Assembly (NCBI GenBank): GCA_051453625.1 | Contig: JBOZIK010000001.1 | Coordinates: forward strand, 1,689,449 to 1,753,448 | Source of the DNA: Welwitschia mirabilis | Lineage: Eukaryota > Gnetophyta > Gnetopsida > Welwitschiales | DNA length: 64,000 nucleotides | Direction of reading: 5' to 3' | Part shown: positions 44,830 to 57,029 of the stretch, piece by piece | Layout: each line of letters opens with the position of its first letter | How positions within the stretch are numbered: position 1 is the first letter of the stretch | Notes under the pieces: generated by a model | Told to the model about the DNA's origin: nothing | The model's input: only the letters and a program-made list of their open reading frames with translations | The model's database searches: none | Program-made: the position numbers and the translations under genes

Positions 44830-46930
44830 TATTACAAAGAAGCTTTATATGAAGATAGCAAAGATTTAAAGATTAATTAGGATATTATCCTTCTTTTACC
44901 AAAATTAAGTGATTTGTATTTCATTTTTAATTGGAAATTAATTCCTTTATTGAATATCTCTTAGAAAATTTTAGTTGAATGTTTAGCTAATATACTGAAT
45001 ATTGTCCTATCTAAATATTACTTGTATTACGTAGAGTGATTTCATTAAAGAGAGATATATTCTTTATAATGTTGTATTTTCTTCAAAAGATTTAACATGC
45101 ACATAGACTACTAATCAAAATATTATCTTTATTAAAGTTTATTATGTACAATCTTATGCTAAAATTAAGTCAAAAGCTATCTTAGATTGTATACAAAATC
45201 TATGGTTTAAGAAGGTTATTATTCATATGGTAAATTCTTTATTCAAGAATGCAAATCCTTATATTGCCACTGTACAAGGCATTGGTTCTTTCTTTACTAT
45301 TGAAAATCTCTAAGACAAGGATGTCATTTATTTCTTTTCATCAGTTAGTAGATTTCTTATGTCATACCACTTGGAAGGATAAGATTCTATTTGGAAAGAT
45401 GAATGAAAAAATATTATTCATGGTATTCGTGTTGGCGAGAATCTAAAATAGTTTATTAATATACAATTTGTAGATTTTTCTATTTGATTAAATATTTGGA
45501 AGATGTAATTAATTAGCTAATCTTTCTAATTGATCTTTATCATTCTCTTTCTAGTTCTAAGATCATTTAAAAAAATATTTAGTTAAATATTTATTAATGT
45601 TATACATGGTTTATATTTAAACCCTAAAAGATTGGTCACTATGATAAGGTGATTAAAATTCTTAGAATTTCATTTTCATTTCAAGAAAATTCTAAATAGA
45701 TATGGGACTCTAATTTTAATAAATTAAGTTCTAAAATAGATAGATGGAAATTTAAAGATCTCACAATGGCTACAAAATACTTACTATGTAAAATATTTTA
45801 TCTACAACTCATATTGTTTATTTCTCTTATTCAACTCTAGTTATTGTAAGTTACGAATGAAAGGAAAAGTTACTTCATAGCTTCATAACTTTTTGTGGTT
45901 ACTTAATAATAGTAGAAAAGGATTTCATAGCATTACATGGAGAATTTATTATTCACATAAGAAAAAATAATAATTTTTAAATATTTTTAACTACTTTTTA
46001 CAAGATATATTCATTTACAATGATTGACTAATTGTTTTGACTCCACTAGAGGATAGTATGATTTAATTTTTGAATGACTAAAGATTGCTTATCTAAAAAA
46101 AGAGACAAGGCTAGAATGGTCTCCATTCTATTAACTAGTTTATATATTTAGTGGACATCAAGATTCAAGAAATGGTATTCTAAAAATATTTTATATTTCA
46201 TGGAAAATAATTATCTAAGAAGATTATTTCAGATAAATTTTCTATCCCTTTTTGTATGAAGTAGTTCCATGGTGGTTGATTACTATTAAATGGAACTCTA
46301 GTTGCCTTGTTAAGACCTTAGTTGACATCTCATTAATTTAATAATGATGTGATATATCTTTCATGTCTTTACTTAAATAATTAATGAATTTCATGGAAAA
46401 CCTTTTACTAACTCCATGGAAACTCAAATTCTAAAACATTTTGTATATTTTATTTCTTAAAGTTTCATTACAGTCAATGTTTAAGCTAATTTTGCTTTAC
46501 TATTAACTAAATATAATAGAAATATGATAACCCCTTTTATCCTTATAAAGCAAAAAAAAAAAAAAAAGTAAAAAATTCTTATTATGTCTTTTTAGAAGAC
46601 ATATCTACTAGGAATTATTATGAAAAATTATGATATACCATAGACTTAGAGAATCAATTAAAATTAAGAGCTCAAAGCATTTGGAAGTCACATACCTTAC
46701 TAAAATAATATCACCTTGTATGGTATCTCCTTTATTAAGGTTTGTCTATTGATAGAAATATTTTTCATCTAAGATGTATAACTATTACTTGCCCTTTCTA
46801 CAATAGTAAAGATGATTTCTAGCATTACTTTATTGATTAAATTATAATCAAAATTATAAGACATGGGTTCTTATACTCTTTAAGTATTTTATCCAAATTG
46901 AAAGCATGTTATTGCTAGGGCATTAATAAG
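44830..46930 (+). pseudogene. LINE (L1-type) ORF2 relic, reverse transcriptase part
   Basis: Seen in order: LLLPKLSDLYFIFNWK and LIPLLNIS (about 44890-44960), KILVECLANIL (about 44967), FKKVIIHMVNSLFKNANPYI (about 45210-45265), HGIRVGEN (about 45420), KIDRWKFKDLTMATKYLLCK (about 45735-45795), and FLWLLNNSRKGFHSITWRI (about 45890-45945). The C-terminal zinc motif CPFCNSKDDF is followed by HYFID (about 46793-46840). Stops and shifts are many. The motif FKKVIIHMV and the zinc motif are nearly the same as in the minus-strand LINE at 12180-15685, so one family is likely. The endonuclease part is missing or unrecognisable. A 15-16-bp A run at about 46552 lies inside the coding part and is not the tail. 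Confidence 0.8.
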
Positions 46931-47405
46931 TCACACTACATGTGGGAAAAATGAAAACCTTAGTAGAAACCTAATTGAATGTACTCGTCTAGAAAAGCAA
47001 GTACTATCATCTAAATTATGAGGAAAATAAAATACTATTTTAAAATATAGTTTTAGATTTTCTTACTCATAATTGTTTACTACACTTTTCTGCATTTGAA
47101 TCATGAGCTTATCTAGGGCTCTTGAGTCTTTTGAGGAGGTTGAAAGCCTCCTTTCATGCCTTTTCATGCTTTTGCATGTGCATTTACTACACTTTTCCTA
47201 TTTGCTTAATCTCTTTTCATTTTAGTTTTTTTATCATATGTGCTTGACATTCTTTTGAAGTTATGCCTTTCTTGCCTTCTTGTATTTATAGTGTTAATTC
47301 AAGGAATTGAGAGAGAACAAAGGCTAGTACTATGTACTATCTATGTCTTTACTTGATAGGACATTTATCAAGTGCTAAAATCATGTTCGTTTATCTAGTT
47401 CATAG

Positions 47406-47804
47406 TGTTGCGATCCCATAATAGTAGTTTTATGTAATGTCTATATTTTAAAGAAATGTCTAGCTTTATTATAAGATCTTTCTCATTGTAACGTCTATTA
47501 TATCTTCTTTATTATAACATATTCCTTTTAGGTATCCTTATTGTAATGTCTATCTTTATTGTAACATCTGTAAAGACTTATGTCATATAAATATATGGAT
47601 CATGTATTGTTTAGGAAATTGAATAAAGAATTAGATTCTTATATTTGGAGGCTAATCATTCTTAAAGTAATTAATGGAGGCTAATCATCTTAAAGTGATT
47701 AATAAAGGATAATCACCCTCAAAGTAATTAAATAAGGCATGATCCCCTCGAAGTGGTCACTCTATTTTCTAATTTTTGCATTTTGTTTTACTAGGTTTAC
47801 CACA
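47406..47804 (+). repeat. 5' LTR of the gag-only element
   Basis: It starts TGTTGCGATCCC and ends ACCACA, about 399 bp. It contains repeated TAATGTCTATCTTTATTG-like units (about 47430-47570), a TATAAATA box (about 47587) and four imperfect 28-29-bp units at 47647-47760, each with an AATCA...CTCAAAGTAATTAA core. All of these occur in the 3' LTR too. Confidence 0.85.
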
Positions 47805-47806
47805 TT

Positions 47807-47820
47807 TGGTACCAAAGCCA
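47807..47820 (+). other. Primer-binding site (tRNA-Met type)
   Basis: TGGTACCAAAGCCA lies three bases after the LTR end and matches the plant initiator tRNA-Met site TGGTATCAGAGCCA at 12 of 14 positions. Both mismatches are transitions. Confidence 0.8.
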
Positions 47821-47823
47821 CAA

Positions 47824-48640
47824 TGATTTCACAAGCAAGGATGGAGAACAAGATGTAGACCTTAAAGAATATGATGAAGAGAGAGATTCATGAATAACAA
47901 GAAATCATTAATTGTAAGATACAAGAGTTGAAAATATTAATCATTAATGTAGGTTTCAAATATGACCAATCATTCAACCAATCCTATGCTAAGAAATTTA
48001 TAAAGCTACGATAAACTTCTACAATGTAGGAGTATTGAGATCATTTTAAAGAATTGATCAACAAAACTACAAGGTTAATAGAGTAATCAATTATGGGTTA
48101 CTTTATAAGTGGGCTTAAGGAAAAGTTGNNNNNNNNNNNNNNNNNNNNNNNNNNNNNNNNNNNNNNNNNNNNNNNNNNNNNNNNNNNNNNNNNNNNNNNN
48201 NNNNNNNNNNNNNNNNNNNNNNNNNNNNATGGGTTACTTTATAAGTGGGCTTAAGAAAAAGTTAAAATAGGAATTTTACATGTTTTGATCAACCATAATG
48301 ACTTAAGCAGTAGGGTTAGCAAGGCAAAAAGAAGAACAATTACTTATTCAACATAAGAACAATGAGGTAAATCACATAGTACCTACCTCTAATGTCTCTA
48401 GTAATGATTTAGCATCTGTTCCACCATCCATCAAATGGTTGATGCCACATAAGTCTAAGGCTCCATGGGATGCCATGAACATGAAGGAAATCATACCATT
48501 CACAAGCAACAAGATGGTAGGCCCTAAACATAAAGGAAATTATACCATTCGCAAGCAACAAGGTGTGCATCAAGGAATAAGAAAGAAATAATGATGACAT
48601 GGTGGTAATCAAAAGTAGTTGGGACTAATGTAGAATTTCA
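47824..48640 (+). pseudogene. gag relic of the compact LTR element
   Basis: After a start-like MISQARMEN (47824) the frame contains HFKELINKT and SIMGYFISGLKEKL (48034-48128). This matches the conserved Gag capsid segment of Ty3/gypsy-type elements (FxxL...GYFISGLK). The same end is repeated after the gap (48229-48263). A following stretch has QHKNNEVNH and PPSIKWLMPHKSK (about 48353-48455), then an imperfect 51-bp tandem repeat (about 48478-48580). Stops are present. No zinc knuckle survives in clear form. Confidence 0.6.
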
Positions 48641-49252
48641 TTTAAAGGTTAAGCATAAACATTAAAGTTAATAGACTAAGAGCACAAAGAAAGGGATTCT
48701 TAGGTATAGAAATTGAATCCCAGACCTCTGGAGTAGTCTAGAAGATTTATGTTGATAATGTCCAAGTATATGATTCTAGAAAGGGAATGAAATTGCATAT
48801 AATAATATGCAATGAAAGCATGATGAACATATCTTTGGAGAACATCAAAATGATCATGTAATTTAGGGTAAATAATGGAAGCACCTAAACAATGGTTGGA
48901 ATAGAAGCACTATGTGGGTGATAAAGAACACTGTAGTGATGAATGTATTCTTTAGTAAAATATTTGATCCTTACTCTTAAATACTCTTTGATTTGTGTGA
49001 TAATGATATAGATGAAAAAATAGCTTTTATTTAACTCCCTAACTTCTTTGAAGATGGTCAGCTCTAAATACATCCTATTACTATCCTAGATAGACAGATG
49101 ATGAAAGAACACAATCATCTAGTAACAATATTATTAGTATAATGGTTAAATTTTATTCTTTAAGATACCATGTGAAAATACCTTTATAAGCTTAAAGAAA
49201 AGTTTTTAGATTTTCAACTTTAAGGACAAAGTTATTTTGAAGTAAGGTGGAA

Positions 49253-49654
49253 TGTTACAGCCCATAATAGTAGTTGTACGTAATGTCCATCTTTTAAAGA
49301 AATGTCTATCTTTATTGTACTATCTATCTTATTATAACATCTATCATGTCTTCTTTATTGTAACATCTGTCTTTTAGGTATCCTTATTGTAGCATCTATC
49401 TTTATTATAACTTTTGTAAGTATTTATGTCCTATAAATATGTGGATCATGTATTACTTAGGGAATTGAATAAAGAATGAATTCTAGTATTTGAAGGTTAA
49501 TCATCCTCAAATTAATTAATAGAGGTTAATCATCCTCAAAGTAATTAATAGAGGATAATTGCGCTCGAAGTGATTAAAGAAGGCCTTACCCCCTTGAAGT
49601 GGTCACTCTACTTTCTAATTTCTACATTTTTGGTTACTAAATTTTTAATACACA
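49253..49654 (+). repeat. 3' LTR of the gag-only element
   Basis: It starts TGTTACAGCCC just after the purine-rich AAGTAAGGTGGAA and ends ATACACA. It is collinear with the 5' LTR over about 400 bp, including TATAAATA (about 49432) and the four-unit repeat at 49492-49606, but with many substitutions. Confidence 0.85.
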
Positions 49655-52149
49655 ATTGCAAAATTAGAAGCATTATAACAAGCCTTGAAGCTAAAAGGTT
49701 TTGAAGTTCCATTTAGCAATCAAGACTGATATCTACAACCACAACTACTATGGTTGACATGTTTAATATGGCATTAAATCTAGGTTTTCTAATTTACAAG
49801 TTGTAGTGTTCTTATTCATTAGTTGCTTCTACAAACCCATATTAAGAAGTTGATCAATGAGAAATTAGAAACTATGTTTCATATTAATCACAACATAATT
49901 TTTTTATATCCTTTTTAAGAGTAAGTTTTTTCACAAGTGATAATAATCTTTATGGAAAAAGTTTATAGTCTAGAAAGGTGTTGTGAGGGTATTTATGCAT
50001 TCATTTTAAGGTTCATTTTACATCACTATGTAATAATTTAGAAAAATTATTAGCCGTTACTATTACTGTATGCTGAAAATGAACATTGGATTTTCAACTC
50101 AACTTAACTCAAACTAGACTATGTTAAACCTCCATAGATTCACTTGAAATTGTCCTTTTTTTTGGCATTTCTTATTGAGCCTATGCACATGTATTTAATG
50201 TGATACTTTTGGGCCTCTCCTAGGCACATATGATTTTTTAGCTTAATGTTAGATTTTTGGTTCATTTCTATTCACATGTAATTTTAGCTAAGCTTTTAGC
50301 TCACTTTGACACACATGCATTTATAATGCGTTTTGGGTTTGTTTTGCATATTTTGGATTTTTTTAATTTTGTGTAAGTTATCTCATTATAAGCTGATTAA
50401 GCTTTAGTGTTGTTGCATCAAGTTATGTTTGGATCTAGATTAAAATCCACTTGACTTATTTTTATGACTTAGATTTCATTTTCACTTATAACTATAAATT
50501 AAGTTAAGTTGAATTTTCTTAATTTACTATATTAAAACCAAGTCCCTTTTTCTTTGTTTTAGTATTATATTTTATACTTAACACCCTCACTTAAATGTTT
50601 TAATATTTCTTAAGTATTAAAATTATAAATTATCCACTCCTTAATCACATAATATTTTTTATTGATAGTAAGTCTTAGTTAGTGGTAAATAAAGGGAGCC
50701 TTACATAGACATTTATTTATGTTAGGCTATGCCATCTTTTGAGCTTGTAGTGTGGTCTTTAACTATCATAACTATATATTTTGGACTCAGATAGTTATAT
50801 CTCTCTTAAGTAAAAATAGATTTAGCATATCAAGGTCTAGATTCAAGTGGACACCATAATAATCAAGGATATATTATATTTAGAATAAAGGAATAGTGGT
50901 AGGATCTACTTGGATTTCATCACCAAATTAAGAAAAAGGTATAAATGTAAGGAATTTAAAATTTAGTAAGTTTGATGTATAAGTAGGTTTTCAATATTGC
51001 ATTATACTCTCTCTTAATGGGATGTGTAGTTAATGTAACCAAAAGTTTATAAATGCCTTAATGATGTAATTCACACATTATCTTTTTACTCCTTTTGAAG
51101 ATAAGGGTCACATCCTTAAAAAGGACATGATCACTACCCAGATTGGGAATAAGACATATAATTAACAAAGATGTCACTTAATCATCTAAATATTTAGAAT
51201 TCTTGCATTAAAATTTACCATGTTAACATAAGGATTTCTTATGAAAATTACTTTGTTTCCTTATGTATGTGATTGTTAGAGGGTCTGTTTTGTCTATTTT
51301 TTATCACACTTTTATGGATTAGATAGATCATTTGACTTATGAATGTGAGCAAAATCCCTTTTAAATTTGCTAAACTTATCTAAAATGACTTCTTTTCAAT
51401 AATGTTTTGTGTTATTATGGCTTGGATAGATTATTTAAACTTGTGAATGTAAGTAAGATCCCTTGTCAAATTGATTATACTGTTTCAAATTTTCTTCTTA
51501 TTTCTTTTTCTTATCAAGTTAATAAGTGTTCTTTATGTAAATGATAGATTCATTTTCTAGATGTGGATGTGAAACATATCCTTCTAAAATTCAATATACC
51601 TCATAATTTATCATAAATTCTTGCATTGACATCAACTATAAAAATCTCAAATGATAAGTTTTAGATGTTGTCAGACTCCTTCACACTGGTATTGAGAACT
51701 GGAATCATGGGTNNNNNNNNNNNNNNNNNNNNNNNNNNNNNNNNNNNNNNNNNNNNNNNNNNNNNNNNNNNNNNNNNNNNNNNNNNNNNNNNNNNNNNNN
51801 NNNNNNNNNNNNGACTTCTTTTCAATAATGTTTTGTGTTATTATGGCTTGGATAGATTATTTAAACTTTTGAATGTAAGTAAGATCCCTCGTCAAATTGA
51901 TTATACTATTTCAAATTTTCTTCTTATCTCTTTTTCTTCTCAAGTTAATAAGTGTTCTTTATGTAAATGATAGATTCATTTCCTAGATGTGGATGTGAAA
52001 CATATCCTCCTAAAATTTAATATACCTCATAATTTATCATAAATTCTTCCATTAACATCAACTATGGAAATCTCAAATGATAAGTTTNNNNNNNNNNTTT
52101 CATATCATCATACATATATATGGTTTTGAAATATATATTTTTTTTTTTT
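49655..52149. other. No gene seen; tandem ~100-bp units near 51310-51660
   Basis: No supportable gene. A segment with TTATGGATTAGATAGATCATTT (in parts, from 51313) recurs 103 bp later as TTATGGCTTGGATAGATTA, suggesting an old tandem unit of about 100 bp. Confidence 0.4.
51389..52087. repeat. ~274-bp direct duplication around a 100-N gap
   Basis: Bases 51389-51661 and 51813-52087 are the same sequence with about a dozen differences. The gap 51713-51812 is exactly 100 N, and a 10-N gap (52088-52097) follows the second copy. Probable overlap or allele pair joined wrongly. Confidence 0.85.
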
Positions 52150-54239
52150 GAAAAAGCACATGTTCCTCTTCAACCTCTAGAGGAAGAAGATGATGGAAAG
52201 TCTATTAAAAATAGGTTAAAAAATTCATGAAAAAAGATATGGCTTATTAACATAAATGTTTCATAGATCCTAGTAAGACCAATTAAACCAAATTCATCAT
52301 GTTTCAAGATACATTCTATGCCAAAAATGATTTGGAGCTTATTAGTCTTATCACAAGCATGAACAACTTATATTATAAAAAAGGTAAGATATAATAAATT
52401 ATTACATCGATAACTAATATTAAGATAAAAGTTATTGTAATTGACCTGTAAAAACAAGTTTACAAATACTATACCAACTTACTAAATGTTATTTGAAGGA
52501 TTAATTTTTATGTATTTACATTTGTTACTGCATGGTAGTAGCTAACTATTACAAATTACTTTTAATACATTTACCAAGGATCTTAGTGCTACTGAAGCAC
52601 AATTTAATTTTGCCGGTACCTCAACCTCTAAAGCTACATTTAAAGTATTACATCTTCACAGTGGATAATGTTTTAACAAACAATATTCATTAAAATATCC
52701 TTATAACCTCAAACATCATGATAAGGTTAAAACTTCTTAAAAATAGTAATCCACTCCAAATCCTAAATGTCATCAATCTTAGCTAAAGGAAAAAAAACAC
52801 ATTAAAATAATGCCACTCCAAAGAAGAATGTATATCAGTGTTCATGTTATATAAGATAAGGTCATAATATTACTTATTATCAGATACCTTATAGTAAAAG
52901 TAAAGCTACTTTTAAGGAAAATGGGCTTACTGATAACTTTAGCCCTATTGATAATGTTGAATTCTATGAATCTAATGCTACATTTTAAATTTATGATCTT
53001 ATATGTATGAATTGAAGGATATATCATGATGAATCTTAGATTCTAGATACTAGTGCAACCAAGCATATGACATATAGATATGACCATTTTCATGATTTTC
53101 TAGCATAGCCTAATCAAATTTATTTGGTAGACATAACTTTAGTTCCTATAAAAGATCATGGTATAGTTACCTTATTTCTCAAAGTAAATGGTCTTTCATG
53201 TTCTATACGCTCCCTTTTTGATGTCACAACTTCATTCTTTTTAGATTAACTAGAGAATCTTATTCGATATCTATGATAAAAAATTCCATTAATATTTTTT
53301 ATGCTTCCTAGAATCATGTTGTAAAAGGATAAATAATGAAGCATCTCCAAGAATATGTTGATATGCGTAAAATTACCTATCATATCTCATAATAAAGAAT
53401 TTCTCCATTGCTTTTATGGCATGCTTGATTAAGTCATCCAGTCCTCGTTCATTAAATGTAATAGATGAGAATGAACATTGGATTTTACCCTTTATTCTAT
53501 ATGATTTTTCTTAATTTGAAAACATGTATAATGGATAAAGTAATATGCAATATTTTTCTCCTAGCAAATGGTGCAATGATCAAAAGCTTCTGCTCATTCA
53601 CAATGATCTATGTAGGCTTATGTTAGTTTTAATACTTCAAGGCTATTGCTACTTTATATTATTCATAGATGATTTTTTGCATATGACTTGGGTGTATTTT
53701 ATGAGATCTGAGTCTCTTGCTTTGAATAGTTTAAAGATTTTTAAAGACAAAGTAGAAAAGGAATCCGTAATAAGATTAAGAATTTTCACTTTGATAATGG
53801 TAGCAAATACGCATTAGTTGAATTCAAGGACTTTGTTGCTTTAGAAGGAATGTTTTATTTAATGCTTAGAAATGCCTTAATAGAATGGCATCAATAAAAA
53901 GTTCAATTAGACCATCATGCATATGGTATGTTTAACAATGTACTTCAATGGATGTAAGTCTTAATTTTGGGTTGAAGCTATTAGTACTATGACCTACATC
54001 AATAATCATATTTTCTATGCTTCTAAAAATGTATATTTTCTACTAAAATGTGAAAGGGATATAAGATTCCTTTGAACCATCTTTGTGTATTTGGATGTCC
54101 ATATTCATACCCAACATCATGATAATCTTGATGCACATGTTCGTATCAACATTTTTATGGGATATACAACCAACCAAAAGGATATGACTTGTATCTTCTT
54201 GAGCGTCATAAGATTATAATTTCTCATGATGTTGTTATA
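52150..54239 (+). pseudogene. Ty1/copia relic, 5' part: Gag end, protease, integrase
   Basis: The protease active-site region reads WILDTSATKHMTYR (about 53037-53080), with Ser-Ala where the family has Gly-Ala. A decayed Gag zinc-knuckle-like stretch (KCHQS) lies near 52770. The integrase follows: LLLIHNDLC (about 53590) with the first catalytic Asp; YFILFIDDFLHMTWVYFMRSES (in parts, 53651-53715); and VEKES, then FHFDNGSKYA (about 53785) with the second catalytic Asp. The integrase end reads PKGYDLYLLE and ISHDVV (about 54175-54233). Many stops make it dead. The frame breaks at about 54240, where a second LTR element begins; the copia sequence resumes near 57030. Confidence 0.85.
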
Positions 54240-54249
54240 AGGAATTTAA

Positions 54250-54557
54250 TGCTAACATTCCAAATATAGTTATATTTATAACTAAATTAAGAGGATGAAA
54301 TAGATGTACTTATATGAGGTAAATGAATGAATAATATATTTGTGAGATTGTGATGAGAGATTATCTCAAATATTTAGGGAATATGATTAGGATACTTTAT
54401 GTATAAATTTACAATTATTTTAATTGTAAAGATGTGAGACTCACAACCTCACTAATGTAGGCTCAATCACTCTACTCATTTAATTATGGAGTCTAATGTT
54501 TAAATTAGTTTACTTTATATTTATTTTTCATTTCTTGTAAGGCTTTCAAATATTTCA
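54250..54557 (+). repeat. 5' LTR of the nested element
   Basis: It begins TGCTAACATTCC and ends ATATTTCA. It shares the TGTATAAATT box (about 54400), GACTCACAACCTCACTA and TTTACTTTATATTTATTT with the second repeat. Confidence 0.7.
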
Positions 54558-56708
54558 TTGGGAATTAGAGGAAGGTTGTTTTAGTAATGATGGCTTAACA
54601 GTGAAGAGAGATTCTAGTTTTTTAATCATTTCTCACTCGTAAGACAAAGGTTATAGGGCACTATCAATGGTAAGATTACTCAGGGAGAATGACAAAAAAG
54701 CAATGACAATGAAATTGGTAGGAAACACTATAATTAGTTTATGACATTAATGACATTGATGGGTATAGGCATAAGAAATATTCCAAGATTTGTACCTACA
54801 AGTACTTGAATCATAAAAAATAATAACATGCTTTCTAAGAGCTTCATTTCTCGAGAAGATGAAGGAGCTTAAAGAGTAGTCAAGAGAGACTTCAAATGAG
54901 TAACTCATCTATCTAACATAAGACATGATCACTAAGGAAGTGCTTCCCATTTACTAGACAATGATCAACATATTTGACAGAGTGCATGATAAGACATGTG
55001 CTAGTACCACTAGGTAAGCATAGTGAATGCACCAGTGGAAGAACTACCATCGTGATGCCCTTAATAAATATCTCTTTTTCATGGGTCATGTTGACATGTA
55101 CCAAATCAAAAATACCATCTAATAGCTCATCATCTTTAGCATGAATCCAAGGATGGAAATAAACCTATACATGGGATTTACTTACATATTGTTTTAGGAG
55201 AGAAAAATAGCAATCTCGCACAGGAATATAGTAATCATAACAAGGAAGAAGATTGACATGTTTCTAACATAGCTCTATAGGATCATCGCATTGACCAAGA
55301 AGCAATACAGGGCATGAAAGATACGAGACACTTTTGGTAGAGCACATGCATTTCTATAAGATAAGCAGTAAGGATTTTAGATAAGATGTGAATATTTGAA
55401 TGTAGATAAGAGTACATAAAAATAAGTATAAGATACTAGAATCACTAATGTTTTACAAGGAAAATATTAGCAAGAATCCTTCATAAAAGAGACAGTCTTA
55501 TTCATTTAATAAATGTAGATGTAGCTGCAGCTATAATTATCATAGGTTTAAGAAATTAAAATCCATTGCTTTTCTATAGAATCACTATAAGTGGAGCCAT
55601 TACCCAAATATGTACACCTAAAATAAGTGAAACAAGCATTTCACTATTGTCAAATATCTTAAGATGCACAATAAGTCCTACAGATACAACTATGAGAGAT
55701 TCTCCTATGGAATGTTTTCATTCGAAGGAGTGTTTTTAGTGTCTTAAAGGCCAATATATGGCCTTTGTCATACAACATGAGAGAAAGGAATTGGATGTAG
55801 GTGAGAAGCATCTAACACCATTAATTACCTTATAAAGACCTCCTGCTACATAAATTAAAAAGGTAAAATGGTCTGTAAATGGATATAATTTTTTTTAAAA
55901 TCATCCTTTTATTTTTTTATTATGATTTATTTTAATCTATATAATTAGGTAAAAAACCTCAGGACTAACCATTTGAAGGTAATAACTCATCTTTTTAAAT
56001 GAATTATGTTTTATTCTTGGGATGACAAAAAGTCTTCATTTATCGTTATGTAAGGCCCTTAGAGATTTACCTTATAATTCTTCAACATTTTTACTTAGGT
56101 GACCTAGAATTCAAGAGGACACATAACCCCCTACTCCTAGTTGCAATTTTACCCTTTAAAATTATGAGGAATGTAATTTTTTTAATTTCTTAATATCTTA
56201 TATTAAATAAAAAATAAAAAGTATCACAAGAATTACAATAAAGATAGAAGACATGAACTTAAGACTACAACAATGGTGTGATCTAATACATGATTAGGCA
56301 CACCATAAAGTTGTCCATATAGCTGAAGATAATGAATACCACCATTAATAAGATGTCCTTAAGAAAAATTAACCTTTAAGATTGTGTAATTTAGCTCATA
56401 CCCAAAAAGGTATTACCTCTCTAGAGAGCAGATAAAGAAGAGAAGTACTAAGAAGCCAATTTGAATATTCAACACCATGCAATAAAATCCAAGAAGGGCT
56501 AGCATGGTAATAATATAAATAATAAAGAAAGAAAATAGACATTTAAAAGAGAAAAATAGAATCAAAGAAGCTTTAAGATAAGTTGGTTGATATAGCTACA
56601 TGATTATGTAAAATGCATGATATGAAATTAAATAGTGCATCCGTTAAGGGGATGTACTAGATAACAATTAGAATGTTGTCATTAATGAGGTTATTATGAG
56701 GAAGGTAA

Positions 56709-57005
56709 TGCCAAAATTCCTAATATAGTTAGATTTACTACTAAATTGAAAGGATGAAATACACATACCTATGTAAGATACATAAATAAACAATGTATCT
56801 ATGAGATTCTAATTAGAGATTATTTAGATATTATGATTATTATTATTCTTCATGTATAAATTGATAATCATATTTGAATTGAAAATGTGTGGGACTCATA
56901 GCCTCACTAGTATGGAATCAACTACTATACTCATTTTGCTCCCAGAGTTTGATGTTTCAATAGTTTACTTCATATTTATTTCTTATTAGGCTCTTAAATA
57001 TTTTA
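56709..57005 (+). repeat. 3' LTR of the nested element
   Basis: It begins TGCCAAAATTCC after the purine-rich GAGGAAGGTAA. It is collinear with the first repeat (TGTATAAATT, GACTCATAGCCTCACTA, TTTACTTCATATTTATTT) and diverged by many point changes. Confidence 0.7.
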
Positions 57006-57029
57006 GTTATATTTTTTAAAACTTTATAG

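Larger units (their letters stand above)
47406..49654 (+). mobile_element. Compact gag-only LTR retrotransposon, two LTRs
   Basis: The element has a 5' LTR (47406-47804), a tRNA-Met-type primer-binding site, a gag-like region, a purine tract and a 3' LTR (49253-49654). The internal part is only about 1.45 kb and contains no protease, integrase or reverse transcriptase. It must have moved using enzymes of another element, like the TR-GAG class of non-autonomous plant LTR elements. A 100-N gap with short flanking duplication (48129-48228) lies within gag. The 5-bp flanks (CATAG and ATTGC) do not match, so no target-site duplication is recognised. LTR divergence is clear to the eye, so it is old. 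Confidence 0.8.
54250..57005 (+). mobile_element. Nested non-autonomous LTR element inside the copia relic
   Basis: Direct repeats of about 300 bp (54250-54557 and 56709-57005) bracket 2.15 kb with no pol domain. The insertion splits the copia integrase: the left side ends at ISHDVV and the right side resumes with NVFPLDIFKLS (about 57030), which is what follows that motif in copia elements. A primer-site-like TGGGAATTAGAG directly follows the first repeat. The internal region has no recognised protein, including the 63-codon minus frame at 54913-55104. Similarity between the repeats may extend about 20 bp further left, so the ends are approximate. No target-site duplication is confirmed. Confidence 0.72.

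Noticed and set aside
46546-46576. Poly-A tail marking the end of the third LINE
   Set aside because: The C-terminal zinc motif of the same LINE lies further downstream (46793), so the A run is internal.
53470-53490. Shared word AATGAACATTGGATTTT at 50085 and 53475 as a 5' LTR trace of the second copia element
   Set aside because: Similarity does not extend beyond about 20 bases on either side, so it is probably coincidence.
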